Shown here one piece after another: positions 52,911 through 62,253 of a DNA stretch of 64,000 nucleotides. The DNA lies in the NCBI GenBank assembly GCA_046329235.1, contig JAXLVA010000001.1, positions 1,550,001 to 1,614,000 of the forward strand, given 5' to 3'. Each line of letters begins with the position of its first letter. The stretch's first letter is position 1. Origin of the DNA: JALONH01 sp046329235 (GTDB taxonomy: Bacteria; Bacteroidota; Bacteroidia; Cytophagales; Cytophagaceae). A program made the translations under genes and the position numbers. The notes beneath the pieces are model-generated. The model was not told where the DNA came from, searched no databases, and was given only the letters and a program-made list of their open reading frames with translations.

Positions 52911-54467
52911 TTGAAACTTTCGTCTATCCTATCCATAATTACCTCGCTTATTGTTTTTGCCTCTTTTGGCCAAAACAATGGATTTCAGGCAGGTTTTGAG
53001 TCTATTACCGCAGCGGACCTTTCTCACCATTTACATATTATAGCTTCTGACTCCTTTGAAGGGAGAGGTACCGGAGATGAGGGTCAACACAAAGCGGCGC
53101 TTTACTTAGCTCAACAATTTGAAAAACTTGGTCTAAAACCCGGCAATCCGGCCAACACAGCAAATCCATACTATCAACCCATCGAGTTAGTTGAGAAAAC
53201 TTGGGAATCCGTAACGCTGAAAACAGCGGCAAAGAGCTACCAATTCCTAAAAGATTATTATGCTTACGGTGATATCCAATTACCGGAATTAACTACCATG
53301 GAAATCGTATGTGCCGGCTATGGGATTGAGCATAAAAATTACTCTGATTACAAAAAGTTAGACGTTACCAATAAGGCGGTCATCATCTTTCCCGGTGAAC
53401 CCTACATCAATGGTGTTTCTGTCATCACTGGTAATGTAGCTCCTTCCAATTGGGCTAACGACTGGCGTGCTAAATCTCAACTAGCTTTACAAAAAGGTGC
53501 TAAAGCAGTCTTTATTGTAGTGGGCAATACAGATGACGAATTCTACAAACGCTTATATTCTATCAAAGAACATTTAAACAAACCAGTCTTAGGTTTTACG
53601 CATAAGAAAAAAGCTAGTGCTTTCTTTATACCTACCAGCATGGCTGCTGCTCTTTTGAAAACAAAAAAGGAAAAATTGATAGCTTACAAAAAAAGTCTTG
53701 GAACCAACCCAAGATACCCTTTCAAGAAAAGTGTAATAGAAGCGCAAGTAAAAGTTAAGATCAAACAAATACCTACGGAAAATGTATTAGGATTGATTCC
53801 GGGTGAAGTATATCCGGAGGAAATAGTGGTAGTTACTGCACACTACGATCACCTAGGTATTGAAGATGGAAAAATATGTTACGGTGCAGATGATGACGGC
53901 AGTGGAACAGTAGCTATTTTAGAGTTAGCACAAGCATTCCAATTAGCTGCTCAAAACGGCCAACGTCCTAAACGAAGTATCCTATTCATGCCTGTTACCG
54001 GCGAAGAAAAAGGACTCATGGGTTCTGAATACTATACCGATAAACCTGTTTATCCTTTATCAAATACAGTAGCCGATTTAAATATTGACATGATAGGTAG
54101 AATAGATACATTACATTCAGATAAAAAATACGTCTACATCATCGGTAGTAATCGTTTATCTACAGAACTACACGATCTAAGCGAAAAGGCTAATCGTGAG
54201 CATGCACACTTATTCCTAGACTATCGCTACAACAGTACAGACGACCCTAATCGTTACTACTACCGTTCTGACCATTACAACTTTGCTAAAAATAATATCC
54301 CTGTGATATTTTACTTTAGCGGGATACATGAAGATTACCACAAACCTACGGACACCGTAGACAAAATAGATTTCGAAAAAATGGTATGGATTACTCAGTT
54401 AGTCTATGCTACCCTTTGGGAAATCGCTAATTTAGATCACAAACTGAAAGTAGATATTACAGAATAA
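52911..54467 (+). CDS. M28-family zinc aminopeptidase, secreted
   Basis: A 518-residue metallopeptidase with a signal peptide (ISIITSLIVFASFGQ). A PA-like insert sits in the middle. The M28 zinc site is AHYDHLGIEDGKICYGADDDGSG, with TGEEKGLMGSEYY supplying the Glu pair, NIDMIGR the Asp and SDHYNFAK a His. The start is TTG at 52911: it gives a proper signal peptide and no in-frame ATG exists until well inside the protein. The gene is three bases before lutB, so the two are an operon. It should cleave peptides in the periplasm. Confidence 0.9.
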   Translation: MKLSSILSIITSLIVFASFGQNNGFQAGFESITAADLSHHLHIIASDSFEGRGTGDEGQHKAALYLAQQFEKLGLKPGNPANTANPYYQPIELVEKTWESVTLKTAAKSYQFLKDYYAYGDIQLPELTTMEIVCAGYGIEHKNYSDYKKLDVTNKAVIIFPGEPYINGVSVITGNVAPSNWANDWRAKSQLALQKGAKAVFIVVGNTDDEFYKRLYSIKEHLNKPVLGFTHKKKASAFFIPTSMAAALLKTKKEKLIAYKKSLGTNPRYPFKKSVIEAQVKVKIKQIPTENVLGLIPGEVYPEEIVVVTAHYDHLGIEDGKICYGADDDGSGTVAILELAQAFQLAAQNGQRPKRSILFMPVTGEEKGLMGSEYYTDKPVYPLSNTVADLNIDMIGRIDTLHSDKKYVYIIGSNRLSTELHDLSEKANREHAHLFLDYRYNSTDDPNRYYYRSDHYNFAKNNIPVIFYFSGIHEDYHKPTDTVDKIDFEKMVWITQLVYATLWEIANLDHKLKVDITE

Positions 54468-54470
54468 AGA

Positions 54471-55844
54471 ATGGAAAACTCTTCACAGTTTTTAAAAGAC
54501 TCCGATGTTAAAGTATTTGATCCGGAACACCGTAGAAAGATCAACTTTAACATGGGTAAATATAACGGCGCTGTACAGGCTGGTATGGCTCAGTTCGCTA
54601 ATCACGAATTAGGTAGAACTAGAGCAAACTACCTAAAAGCACAGGTGGTAGAAAACCTTGATAAGTATTTAATGGAGTTTGAAAGTAACTTCACTAAAAA
54701 CGGTGGTAAGGTAATCTGGGCTTGTGATGCAGAAGAAGCGTTAAAAGAGATCGATAAGATTCTTACGGAGAAAAAAACGAAGAGTGTTGTTAAATCTAAA
54801 ACAATGACTTCGGAAGAAATCCATTTCAATGAATATGTAGAGAGCAAAGGTATTGAAGCGATTGAAACGGATTTAGGTGAATACATTGTAAAGTTAGCCG
54901 GACAAAAGCCCTATCACATTGTAACACCTGCCATGCACATGTCTCGAAAGGATATTTCAGACTTGTTCCATGAAAAACTAAACATCCCCTACACAGACGA
55001 TGCGCAAGAATTAACACTGACGGCTCGTCGCATTCTTCGTAGCAAATATTTAGAAGCTGAAGTAGGTATTACCGGTGGCAACTTTCTAATTGCTGATATC
55101 GGTGGTATTGCAGTGACGGAGAACGAAGGAAACGCACGCCTTTCCACCACCTTCCCTAAAACACACATTGCTATCGTAGGGATAGAAAAATTAATTCCAA
55201 GTATGTCCGACTTAGGTCTATTCTGGCCTATGTTAGCTCAAAGCGGAACAGGACAACAAGTAACAGTATATAACTCCATCTTTACAGGACCAAGTCAAAC
55301 TGGCGAATCCGACGGACCGGAGGAAATGTATGTAGTCTTGTTAGACAATGGAAGAACAGACTTATTAGCAGATGTAGAGAAACGTCAAGCTTTAAGCTGT
55401 ATCCGTTGTGGAGCATGCTTAAATGCATGTCCGGTCTATAGAAACATTGGTGGTCACACGTATAATACAACTTACTCCGGACCTATTGGCTCGGTGATTA
55501 CTCCACACTTTAAAGGAATGGAAGAATTCAAACACTTGAGTTATGCCAGTTCGTTGTGCGGTGCTTGTACGAGCGTGTGTCCGGTTAAAATTGACATTCA
55601 CAACTTATTATTACTTAACCGTAACCAGAGTGTCAAAGAAGGCTTGAATACCAAATCAGAGAAGTTTGGATTTAAGTTATGGGTACGCGCTATGAAGAGC
55701 AGAAAACTACTTAACATGCCGAGCTCCGGAATTAAAAACTTCTTAGTACATCAGATATTTAAACATACTTGGAGCAAAAGACGAGAAGCAATTCAAGTGG
55801 CTCCAAAATCCTTCCAACAACTTTGGAAAGAACGTAGAGGATAA
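54471..55844 (+). CDS. lutB: LutB-type L-lactate-utilisation iron-sulfur protein
   Basis: Cytoplasmic iron-sulfur protein of the LutABC lactate oxidation complex. In 457 residues it has a YkgG/LUD-like core (VTENEGNARLSTTFPKTHI) and two ferredoxin [4Fe-4S] motifs: CIRCGACLNACPVYRNIGGH and GACTSVCPVKIDIH. LutA and LutC are absent here, so the complex may be encoded elsewhere or this acts alone. It follows the M28 peptidase gene by three bases and ends with a strong terminator. Function in lactate use is inferred from family. Confidence 0.9.
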   Translation: MENSSQFLKDSDVKVFDPEHRRKINFNMGKYNGAVQAGMAQFANHELGRTRANYLKAQVVENLDKYLMEFESNFTKNGGKVIWACDAEEALKEIDKILTEKKTKSVVKSKTMTSEEIHFNEYVESKGIEAIETDLGEYIVKLAGQKPYHIVTPAMHMSRKDISDLFHEKLNIPYTDDAQELTLTARRILRSKYLEAEVGITGGNFLIADIGGIAVTENEGNARLSTTFPKTHIAIVGIEKLIPSMSDLGLFWPMLAQSGTGQQVTVYNSIFTGPSQTGESDGPEEMYVVLLDNGRTDLLADVEKRQALSCIRCGACLNACPVYRNIGGHTYNTTYSGPIGSVITPHFKGMEEFKHLSYASSLCGACTSVCPVKIDIHNLLLLNRNQSVKEGLNTKSEKFGFKLWVRAMKSRKLLNMPSSGIKNFLVHQIFKHTWSKRREAIQVAPKSFQQLWKERRG

Positions 55845-55880
55845 AAAAAAGACCTTCGAATATTCGAAGGTCTTTTTTTT
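55843..55880 (+). terminator. rho-independent terminator after lutB
   Basis: A perfect 38-base palindrome: A8-GACCTTCGAAT and its complement ending in T8. It begins at the lutB stop and is symmetric, so it may act on both strands, but only the plus strand needs it here. Confidence 0.9.
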
Positions 55881-56021
55881 GAAGGGTGGACGATGGATAA
55901 ACATCCATTATTTTACAACAATAAACCATCTATTTCTGAACTTTAAACAGAGGTAGTGCACATGAACAATAAGGCACTAAAAAGCATCAAAGATATTAAT
56001 ACTCTTTTTTATTTATTTATC

Positions 56022-56051
56022 TTGTCTAAAATCGATAAAATACTATATTTG
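56022..56051 (+). promoter_or_regulatory. Bacteroidota-type promoter of the DUF6660-like gene
   Basis: TTG (56022-56024), a 19-base spacer and TATATTTG (56044-56051) match TTG-N17-23-TAnnTTTG. The predicted transcript start falls close to the GTG codon at 56056, implying a very short or absent leader. Confidence 0.55.
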
Positions 56052-56055
56052 TGTT

Positions 56056-56370
56056 GTGAGATTCTTGGTATACATATTCAGTATTTATATACTAACATTG
56101 GCAGTATTACCATGTTCAGATGCGACTACATGTACAAAAGAATCTTCAATATCCACTACAACACATAATCATAGTGAAGACGTAGGGGATGGGTGTTCTC
56201 CTTTCTGTGTTTGTACTTGTTGCGGAAGTTATATATCCACATGCATTCCTTTTAATTTTTTAAACTTTGACAGCAGTGTAGCAACACATGCTCCTGTTTT
56301 TATTTCATTTTACCAAACAGATTTCACTTCTTCCTATTATTACTTTTTTTGGCAACCGCCTAAAATCTAA
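56056..56370 (+). CDS. small secreted Cys-rich protein, DUF6660-like
   Basis: A 104-residue peptide with an N-terminal hydrophobic segment RFLVYIFSIYILTLAVLPCSD that looks like a signal peptide, a Cys/His segment THNHSEDVGDGCSPFCVCTC, and a C-terminus rich in aromatics. I recall this pattern as DUF6660, a family found beside CzcA-type exporters in Bacteroidota. The start is GTG (56056) because no in-frame ATG exists near. The Cys and His residues suggest metal binding outside the cytoplasm, which suits the efflux genes that follow. Confidence 0.65.
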   Translation: MRFLVYIFSIYILTLAVLPCSDATTCTKESSISTTTHNHSEDVGDGCSPFCVCTCCGSYISTCIPFNFLNFDSSVATHAPVFISFYQTDFTSSYYYFFWQPPKI

Positions 56371-56402
56371 TACCCTCCTACCCTATTCCTTTAATTTGTT
56401 AA

Positions 56403-56430
56403 ATGCATGTATACCCGGCTACACATGCAT
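56403..56430 (+). promoter_or_regulatory. 8-bp stem-loop between DUF6660-like and czcA genes
   Basis: ATGCATGT (56403-56410) pairs with ACATGCAT (56423-56430) around a 12-base loop. It is 33 bases after the upstream stop. A T-run does not follow. It may cap the upstream transcript or be an operator. Confidence 0.35.
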
Positions 56431-56501
56431 CTGTAAATTATTTATTTCATTTATTCCTATGACTAAAGAATAAGGCAATAACTCTTTGGAGAGTAGTTAA
56501 A

Positions 56502-56548
56502 GCTATTGATTTAGTGATATTGTGCTAAATCTTTATCATAACAATAGC
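56502..56548 (+). promoter_or_regulatory. nested inverted repeats in the czcA leader
   Basis: GCTATTG (56502-56508) pairs with CAATAGC (56542-56548), and inside it GATTTAG (56508-56514) with CTAAATC (56525-56531). The structure ends 45 bases before the czcA ATG. It could bind a metal-responsive regulator; no regulator gene is seen in the window. Confidence 0.4.
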
Positions 56549-56593
56549 ATTACACACGTATGTTTATATCACTGTACATTTTAAATAAAAATC

Positions 56594-59500
56594 ATGCTTG
56601 ATAAAGTCATTCATTTCTCGATAAAAAACAAACTCATAATTGGTGTATTTACAATTGCACTGATTATATGGGGATGTTGGTCAGCAACAAAGCTGCCTAT
56701 TGATGCCGTACCTGACATCACAAACAATCAGGTACAAGTAATTACAAGCAGCCCTTCACTTGCCGCGCAGGAAGTTGAACGGCTTATTACATTTCCTGTA
56801 GAAGTAAACATGGCCAACATCCCCGGCCTTATAGAAGTACGGTCTATTTCAAGATTCGGATTATCTGTAGTAACAATCGTATTTGACGACGAGACAGATA
56901 TTTATTGGGCCAGACAACAAGTAAATGAAAGGCTACAGACGGCAGCTGATCAAATACCCAAAGGTGTTGGCATACCTGAAATGGGGCCTGTAAGTTCAGG
57001 TTTAGGTGAGATCTATCAATATGTAATACACCCTAAAAAAGGGTATGAAAATAAATATACTGCAATGGAGCTTCGTTCAATTCAGGATTGGATTGTACGA
57101 AGACAATTATTAGGTACCAAGGGAGTAGCAGATGTAAGCAGTTTCGGAGGCTTTGTAAAACAATATGAAATTTCAATCAATCCCGATAAGCTGAGAAGCA
57201 TGAACATTACGATTGGTGAAGTTTTTACAGCATTGGAAACAAACAATCAAAATACAGGCGGAGCTTATATTGATAAAAAGCCCAATGCATGGTTCATCCG
57301 TACAGAAGGTCTTACAACAAATTTAGAAGACATTAAAAAAATAGTTGTAAAGAACACAACTAATGGCACTCCTATCTTAGTTCGTGATGTAGCAACCGTA
57401 CAATTTGGTCATGCAGTAAGATATGGAGCTATGACCCGCAACAATGACGGAGAAGTTGTTGGTGCAATTGTAATGATGCTGAAAGGTGCCAATTCAAATG
57501 AAGTAATTGGTAATGTGAAAGAGCGTATTGACCAAATACGAAAAACACTTCCTGAAGGTGTAGAAATTGAAGCCTTTTTAGATCGGACGAATTTAGTTAA
57601 CAGAGCCATTCATACTGTTTCTAAAAACCTTATTGAAGGAGCGCTCATTGTAATCTTTGTACTTGTATTGTTCCTTGGAAATCTTCGTGCAGGTTTAGTG
57701 GTTGCATCTGTCATTCCATTGGCTATGCTGTTTGCACTTTCAATGATGAACCTTTTTGGAGTGTCAGGAAACTTAATGTCGCTTGGAGCTATTGATTTTG
57801 GTTTGATTGTAGATGGTGCTGTAATTATTGTAGAAGCAACCCTACACCATATTGTAAGCAAACGGTATACACATAGACTTTCACAAAATGAACTGGATGA
57901 GGAAGTGTATGAAGCATCATCTAAAATAAGAAGCTCCGCAGCATTTGGAGAAATCATTATTCTTATTGTTTATCTGCCAATCCTGGCATTGGTTGGCATT
58001 GAAGGTAAAATGTTTAAGCCAATGGCTCAAACAGTAGCATTTGCGATACTTGGTGCATTTATTCTTTCACTTACATACGTGCCGATGATTTCTGCTCTGT
58101 TTTTAAGCAAAGAGCCATCTCATAAGAAAAATATTTCGGACAGAATGATGGACTTCTTTTATAAAATTTATTCTCCTGCCATTCACTTTGCGATTAAAAG
58201 AAAAGCTGCTGTTGTTGGCACTGCTGTTTTGCTTTTCGTAGTGAGTTTGTTTGTCTTTATGAATATGGGCGGAGAATTTATTCCAACACTCGATGAAGGT
58301 GACTTTGCTGTTGAAACCCGTGTGCTTACAGGAAGCTCTATGATGGAAACAGTAGATGCATCATTAAAAGCAGGTGAAATTTTAACCAAACAATTTCCAA
58401 ATGAGGTAAAAGAAGTAATCGGAAAAATCGGAGCTGGAGAAATTCCTACGGATCCTATGCCTATTGAAGCCTGTGATTTAATGGTAATCCTGAAAGATAA
58501 AGATGAATGGACGAGTGCTTCAAGCAGAGACGAACTTGCAAACAAAATGCAGGAAGCATTGGAAGAAATTCCGGGTGTTAACTTCGGTTTTCAACAGCCT
58601 ATACAAATGCGTTTCAATGAATTGATGACAGGAGCTCGTCAGGATGTTGCCATAAAAATTTACGGTGATGATTTAGATATCCTGACTGAGCAAGCCAATC
58701 AGCTTGGTAAAATCATACAGCCGATTTACGGAGCAAAAGATGTGTACATTGAAAAAGTAACTGGCTTACCACAAATTCTTGTAAAGTTTGACAGAGACAA
58801 AGTAGCACAGTTCGGATTGAATATTCAGGATATGAACCGCATTGTAAGTGCAGCCTTTGCAGGTGAATCCGCAGGGCTTATATATGAAGGTGAAAAGCGC
58901 TTCGACTTGGTATTACGATTAGATGAAGAAAGCCGTCAGGGCATCGAAGATGTTCAGAACTTATTTGTAACAACAGCAGATGGCGATCAGATTCCGCTAA
59001 GCCAGATTGCTGAAATAGGATTTAAAGTTGGGCCGAATCAGATTCAACGTGACGATACAAAAAGACGAATTACAGTAGCATTTAACGTACGGGGTAGAGA
59101 TGTTGAAAGTATTGTGAAAGAGATTCAGGATAAAGTACAGACAAAGTTAAAACTTCCTGTAGGGTATTACCTGACATATGGCGGACAGTTTAAAAATTTA
59201 ATTGAGGCTAAAGCCCGCTTATCTATTGCTGTTCCAATAGCAATGGCTTTAATCTTCATATTGCTATATTTCACATTTGGTTCATTTAAACAAAGTGTTT
59301 TGATCTTTACTGCAATCCCTCTTTCTGCGATTGGTGGTGTATTTGCTTTATGGGTGCGGGATATGCCTTTCAGTATTTCAGCAGGTGTAGGCTTCATCGC
59401 TTTATTTGGTGTTGCTGTATTAAACGGAATCGTATTGATTGGTGAATTCAATAGTCTTAAAAAAGAAGGCCTAACAAAACTTGAAGACATTATATTCAAA

Positions 59501-60961
59501 GGAACAGAAACACGATTACGTCCTGTATTAATGACTGCTACCGTAGCTTCGTTAGGCTTCCTGCCTATGGCATTATCTCATGGTTCAGGGGCAGAAGTAC
59601 AAAAGCCATTAGCAACAGTTGTGATCGGAGGATTATTATCCGCAACGTTATTGACCTTACTAGTATTACCTGTATTGTATATGCTTTCTGAAAACGGATT
59701 CAAATTTAAAGTTCCAAAAGTTGCAGCATTGTTGATTCCTGTTTTTTGTTTTATAGCAATTCCAAATTCACTAAAAGCACAATCTCCACAGGTACTTTCA
59801 TTGGAGCAGGCAATGCAGATGGCTGTACAAAATAACAATGCGATAAAAGCTGCTCAATACAATATTGATTATAACAAAATAGTAAAGGGTACTTCAACAG
59901 ATATCGGAAAAACAAGTGCAACATTAATGTATGGTCAGTACAACAGTTATTACAATGACAATAACTTTATGATCTCGCAAACAATTCCATTTCCTACTAC
60001 TATGGCAAGACAAGCGCAATACTATAATGCAACACTTAAAAGCGCTGAGTACAATAAGGAAATGACAGAAAATGAATTACTGAGAAATGTAAAGACAGCA
60101 TACTACGCACTTCAGTTTTCAAAAGCAAAGCGTGCATTTCTATTGAAGCAGGATAGCATATTTGTGATTTTCCTAAAGTCAGCAGACCTACGATTAAAAA
60201 CAGGTGAAAGTAATGCATTGGAAAAAGCAACAGCCGAAAGTCAGTTGTTTGAAATACGCACACAGATTGCTCAAAACGATGCGGATATTCTTATTTATCA
60301 AAATCAACTTAAAACGCTTTTAAACTCCACTCAGGAAATTACAAGTGAAGGAATGTCATTAGATAAAAGAACATTTTCAATTATAGCCGATTCAACTGCG
60401 CTAAGCGAAAATCCTGCATTGCTCTATTTTACGCAACAGATAAAAATTGCTGAAGCGAGCAAAAACGTAGAAAAATCACGTCTTATGCCAGATATTACCT
60501 TAGGCTATTTCAATCAGACCTTATATGGTTCACCGAACTATCAGGATCCTTCTGTGGTTGCCAATGGCTCTACAAGATTTCAAGGAGTAACCGTTGGTGT
60601 AGCTATACCTATTTGGGCTAAGCCTCAGTTAGCAAGAATTAAAGCTACAGATACCTATCAGCAAATGGCTCAGGCAAACCTGGATTTATATCAAAAAAAT
60701 CTGCAGGGTGAGTATGAACAGGCTTTTCAATCTTATTTGAAGTTTAAAAACAGCCTTGAATATTATGAATTAAATGCATTGCCAACTGCTGATATTATAA
60801 CCAAAAATGCACTTGCAAATTACCAAAGCGGGAACATCGGCTATATCGAATTTTCACAAGGTCTGAGTAGAGCACTAAATATTCAGACCAATTACTTAGC
60901 TATCCTAAGTGATTACAATCAATCTATTATCAACATTGAATTCCTTATCGGAAATAAATAA
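56594..60961 (+). CDS. czcA: CzcA-type heavy-metal RND pump fused to a TolC-like outer-membrane domain
   Basis: Inner-membrane proton-driven exporter of heavy metals. The 1455 residues join an RND pump (1 to about 1040) and a TolC/CzcC-like segment (about 1065-1455). Helix 4 carries DFGLIVDGAVIIVE (D401, D407, E414), the pattern of divalent-cation (Zn, Co, Cd) HME pumps and unlike the Cu/Ag type. At the junction, KVPKVAALLIPVFCFIAIPN followed by SLKAQ looks like a signal peptide, so the outer-membrane part may be re-inserted or cleaved off. Such fusions occur in Bacteroidota. It is followed by CzcB 7 bases after its stop. Metal specificity is inferred. Confidence 0.93.
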   Translation: MLDKVIHFSIKNKLIIGVFTIALIIWGCWSATKLPIDAVPDITNNQVQVITSSPSLAAQEVERLITFPVEVNMANIPGLIEVRSISRFGLSVVTIVFDDETDIYWARQQVNERLQTAADQIPKGVGIPEMGPVSSGLGEIYQYVIHPKKGYENKYTAMELRSIQDWIVRRQLLGTKGVADVSSFGGFVKQYEISINPDKLRSMNITIGEVFTALETNNQNTGGAYIDKKPNAWFIRTEGLTTNLEDIKKIVVKNTTNGTPILVRDVATVQFGHAVRYGAMTRNNDGEVVGAIVMMLKGANSNEVIGNVKERIDQIRKTLPEGVEIEAFLDRTNLVNRAIHTVSKNLIEGALIVIFVLVLFLGNLRAGLVVASVIPLAMLFALSMMNLFGVSGNLMSLGAIDFGLIVDGAVIIVEATLHHIVSKRYTHRLSQNELDEEVYEASSKIRSSAAFGEIIILIVYLPILALVGIEGKMFKPMAQTVAFAILGAFILSLTYVPMISALFLSKEPSHKKNISDRMMDFFYKIYSPAIHFAIKRKAAVVGTAVLLFVVSLFVFMNMGGEFIPTLDEGDFAVETRVLTGSSMMETVDASLKAGEILTKQFPNEVKEVIGKIGAGEIPTDPMPIEACDLMVILKDKDEWTSASSRDELANKMQEALEEIPGVNFGFQQPIQMRFNELMTGARQDVAIKIYGDDLDILTEQANQLGKIIQPIYGAKDVYIEKVTGLPQILVKFDRDKVAQFGLNIQDMNRIVSAAFAGESAGLIYEGEKRFDLVLRLDEESRQGIEDVQNLFVTTADGDQIPLSQIAEIGFKVGPNQIQRDDTKRRITVAFNVRGRDVESIVKEIQDKVQTKLKLPVGYYLTYGGQFKNLIEAKARLSIAVPIAMALIFILLYFTFGSFKQSVLIFTAIPLSAIGGVFALWVRDMPFSISAGVGFIALFGVAVLNGIVLIGEFNSLKKEGLTKLEDIIFKGTETRLRPVLMTATVASLGFLPMALSHGSGAEVQKPLATVVIGGLLSATLLTLLVLPVLYMLSENGFKFKVPKVAALLIPVFCFIAIPNSLKAQSPQVLSLEQAMQMAVQNNNAIKAAQYNIDYNKIVKGTSTDIGKTSATLMYGQYNSYYNDNNFMISQTIPFPTTMARQAQYYNATLKSAEYNKEMTENELLRNVKTAYYALQFSKAKRAFLLKQDSIFVIFLKSADLRLKTGESNALEKATAESQLFEIRTQIAQNDADILIYQNQLKTLLNSTQEITSEGMSLDKRTFSIIADSTALSENPALLYFTQQIKIAEASKNVEKSRLMPDITLGYFNQTLYGSPNYQDPSVVANGSTRFQGVTVGVAIPIWAKPQLARIKATDTYQQMAQANLDLYQKNLQGEYEQAFQSYLKFKNSLEYYELNALPTADIITKNALANYQSGNIGYIEFSQGLSRALNIQTNYLAILSDYNQSIINIEFLIGNK

Positions 60962-60968
60962 TCTTATT

Positions 60969-62216
60969 ATGAAAAAATCATTATATAAAATAGCAATTAT
61001 TATAGCAGCAAGTTCTCTTTTATACGCTTGCGGAAAATCATCTGACACATCAGAAACAGAAGAACATCATGAAGAAGAGCAAGGAATAGTTGAGTTAACC
61101 AATGCTCAGTTCAAAAGTGCCGGTATCCAATACGGAAAAGTTGAACTTAAAAATTTAAGCTCAACCATTACTGTTAATGGAATATTAGATGCTCCACCTC
61201 AAAATATGGCATCTGTTTCAGCACTGATGGGAGGATTTATCAAATCAACGGATTTACTTCAGGGTATGAAAGTAAAAAAGGGACAGATTATTGCAACACT
61301 TCAGAATCCTGATTTCATACAGATTCAAACTCAATATCTTGAAAACGTTCAGAAATTAAAATTCCTTGAGTTAGAATATAAGAGACAAGAAGAACTTTCC
61401 AAAGAAAACGTTTCTTCTGCCAAAACCTTTCAACAGGTAAGCTCTGATTATTACAGCCTGCAGGCTACTATTGGCGGCTTAGAAGAAAAACTAAAAATTA
61501 TGAATATTGATCCTTCAACCTTAACAAGGTCTTCGGTCAGAAGTATCGTAAATATTTATTCGCCAATCAATGGATATGTAACTACGGTAAATGTCAACAT
61601 TGGAAAATTTGTTAATCCACAGGATATTATCTGTGAAATTGTCGACACCAAACATTTGCATGCCGAATTAACTGTCTTTGAAAAAGATATTTCAAAACTG
61701 AAAATTGGTCAAAAAATCAGGTTTGTATTGGTAAATGAAAATAATAAAGAACGTACCGCTTCTATTTATTTAATCAATCATCAGATTTCGCCCGAAAGAA
61801 CTGTGCGGGTACATGCACACATTGATCAGGAAGACCCGAACCTGATGCCGAATATGTATCTAAAAGCGCTCATTGAAGTAGGTGAACAAAAAAAGACAAC
61901 TGCCTTACCTGAGGAAGCTATTGTAAATATTGGAGAAAAATTTTACATCTTTATCAAAGATGACGAACACGGGAATGAAGATACAGCAACACATAAAGAG
62001 ACTGAAGAAAAGCATTATGATTCAACGGATATAAAACATGAAGAAGGGCAGTCATTCAGAGTAATTGAAATTCAAAAAGGAATTACTCAGAATGGTTACA
62101 CAGAAGTAATACTTCCTGAAGGGTTTGAAACAACTCATGAAGAAATTGTTATAAAAGGAGCCTATGCTCTACTTTCAAAAATGAATAATTCAGAAGAAGA
62201 AGGACATGCACACTAA
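60969..62216 (+). CDS. czcB: CzcB-type periplasmic adaptor lipoprotein
   Basis: Membrane-fusion protein that links the RND pump to the outer-membrane channel. I start at the ATG at 60969 (415 residues), giving the lipobox LLYAC with Cys21. A His/Glu-rich stretch (TEEHHEEEQ) follows. The lipoyl/barrel-sandwich blocks SVSALMGGFIKSTDLLQGMK and VNIYSPINGYVTTVNVNIGK flank a helical hairpin (ENVQKLKFLELEYKRQEEL). Near the C-terminus there is a second acidic/His-rich loop (DDEHGNEDTATH...) which may bind metal. The longer frame to 60909 overlaps czcA. Confidence 0.92.
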   Translation: MKKSLYKIAIIIAASSLLYACGKSSDTSETEEHHEEEQGIVELTNAQFKSAGIQYGKVELKNLSSTITVNGILDAPPQNMASVSALMGGFIKSTDLLQGMKVKKGQIIATLQNPDFIQIQTQYLENVQKLKFLELEYKRQEELSKENVSSAKTFQQVSSDYYSLQATIGGLEEKLKIMNIDPSTLTRSSVRSIVNIYSPINGYVTTVNVNIGKFVNPQDIICEIVDTKHLHAELTVFEKDISKLKIGQKIRFVLVNENNKERTASIYLINHQISPERTVRVHAHIDQEDPNLMPNMYLKALIEVGEQKKTTALPEEAIVNIGEKFYIFIKDDEHGNEDTATHKETEEKHYDSTDIKHEEGQSFRVIEIQKGITQNGYTEVILPEGFETTHEEIVIKGAYALLSKMNNSEEEGHAH

Positions 62217-62253
62217 CCAATAAATTCTATTTCAGTCAATATACACCTAAAAA

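Noticed and set aside
55956..56168. Plus-strand 70-residue frame starting MHMNNK
   Set aside because: It runs through the promoter and the start of the DUF6660-like gene in another frame and lacks a family match.
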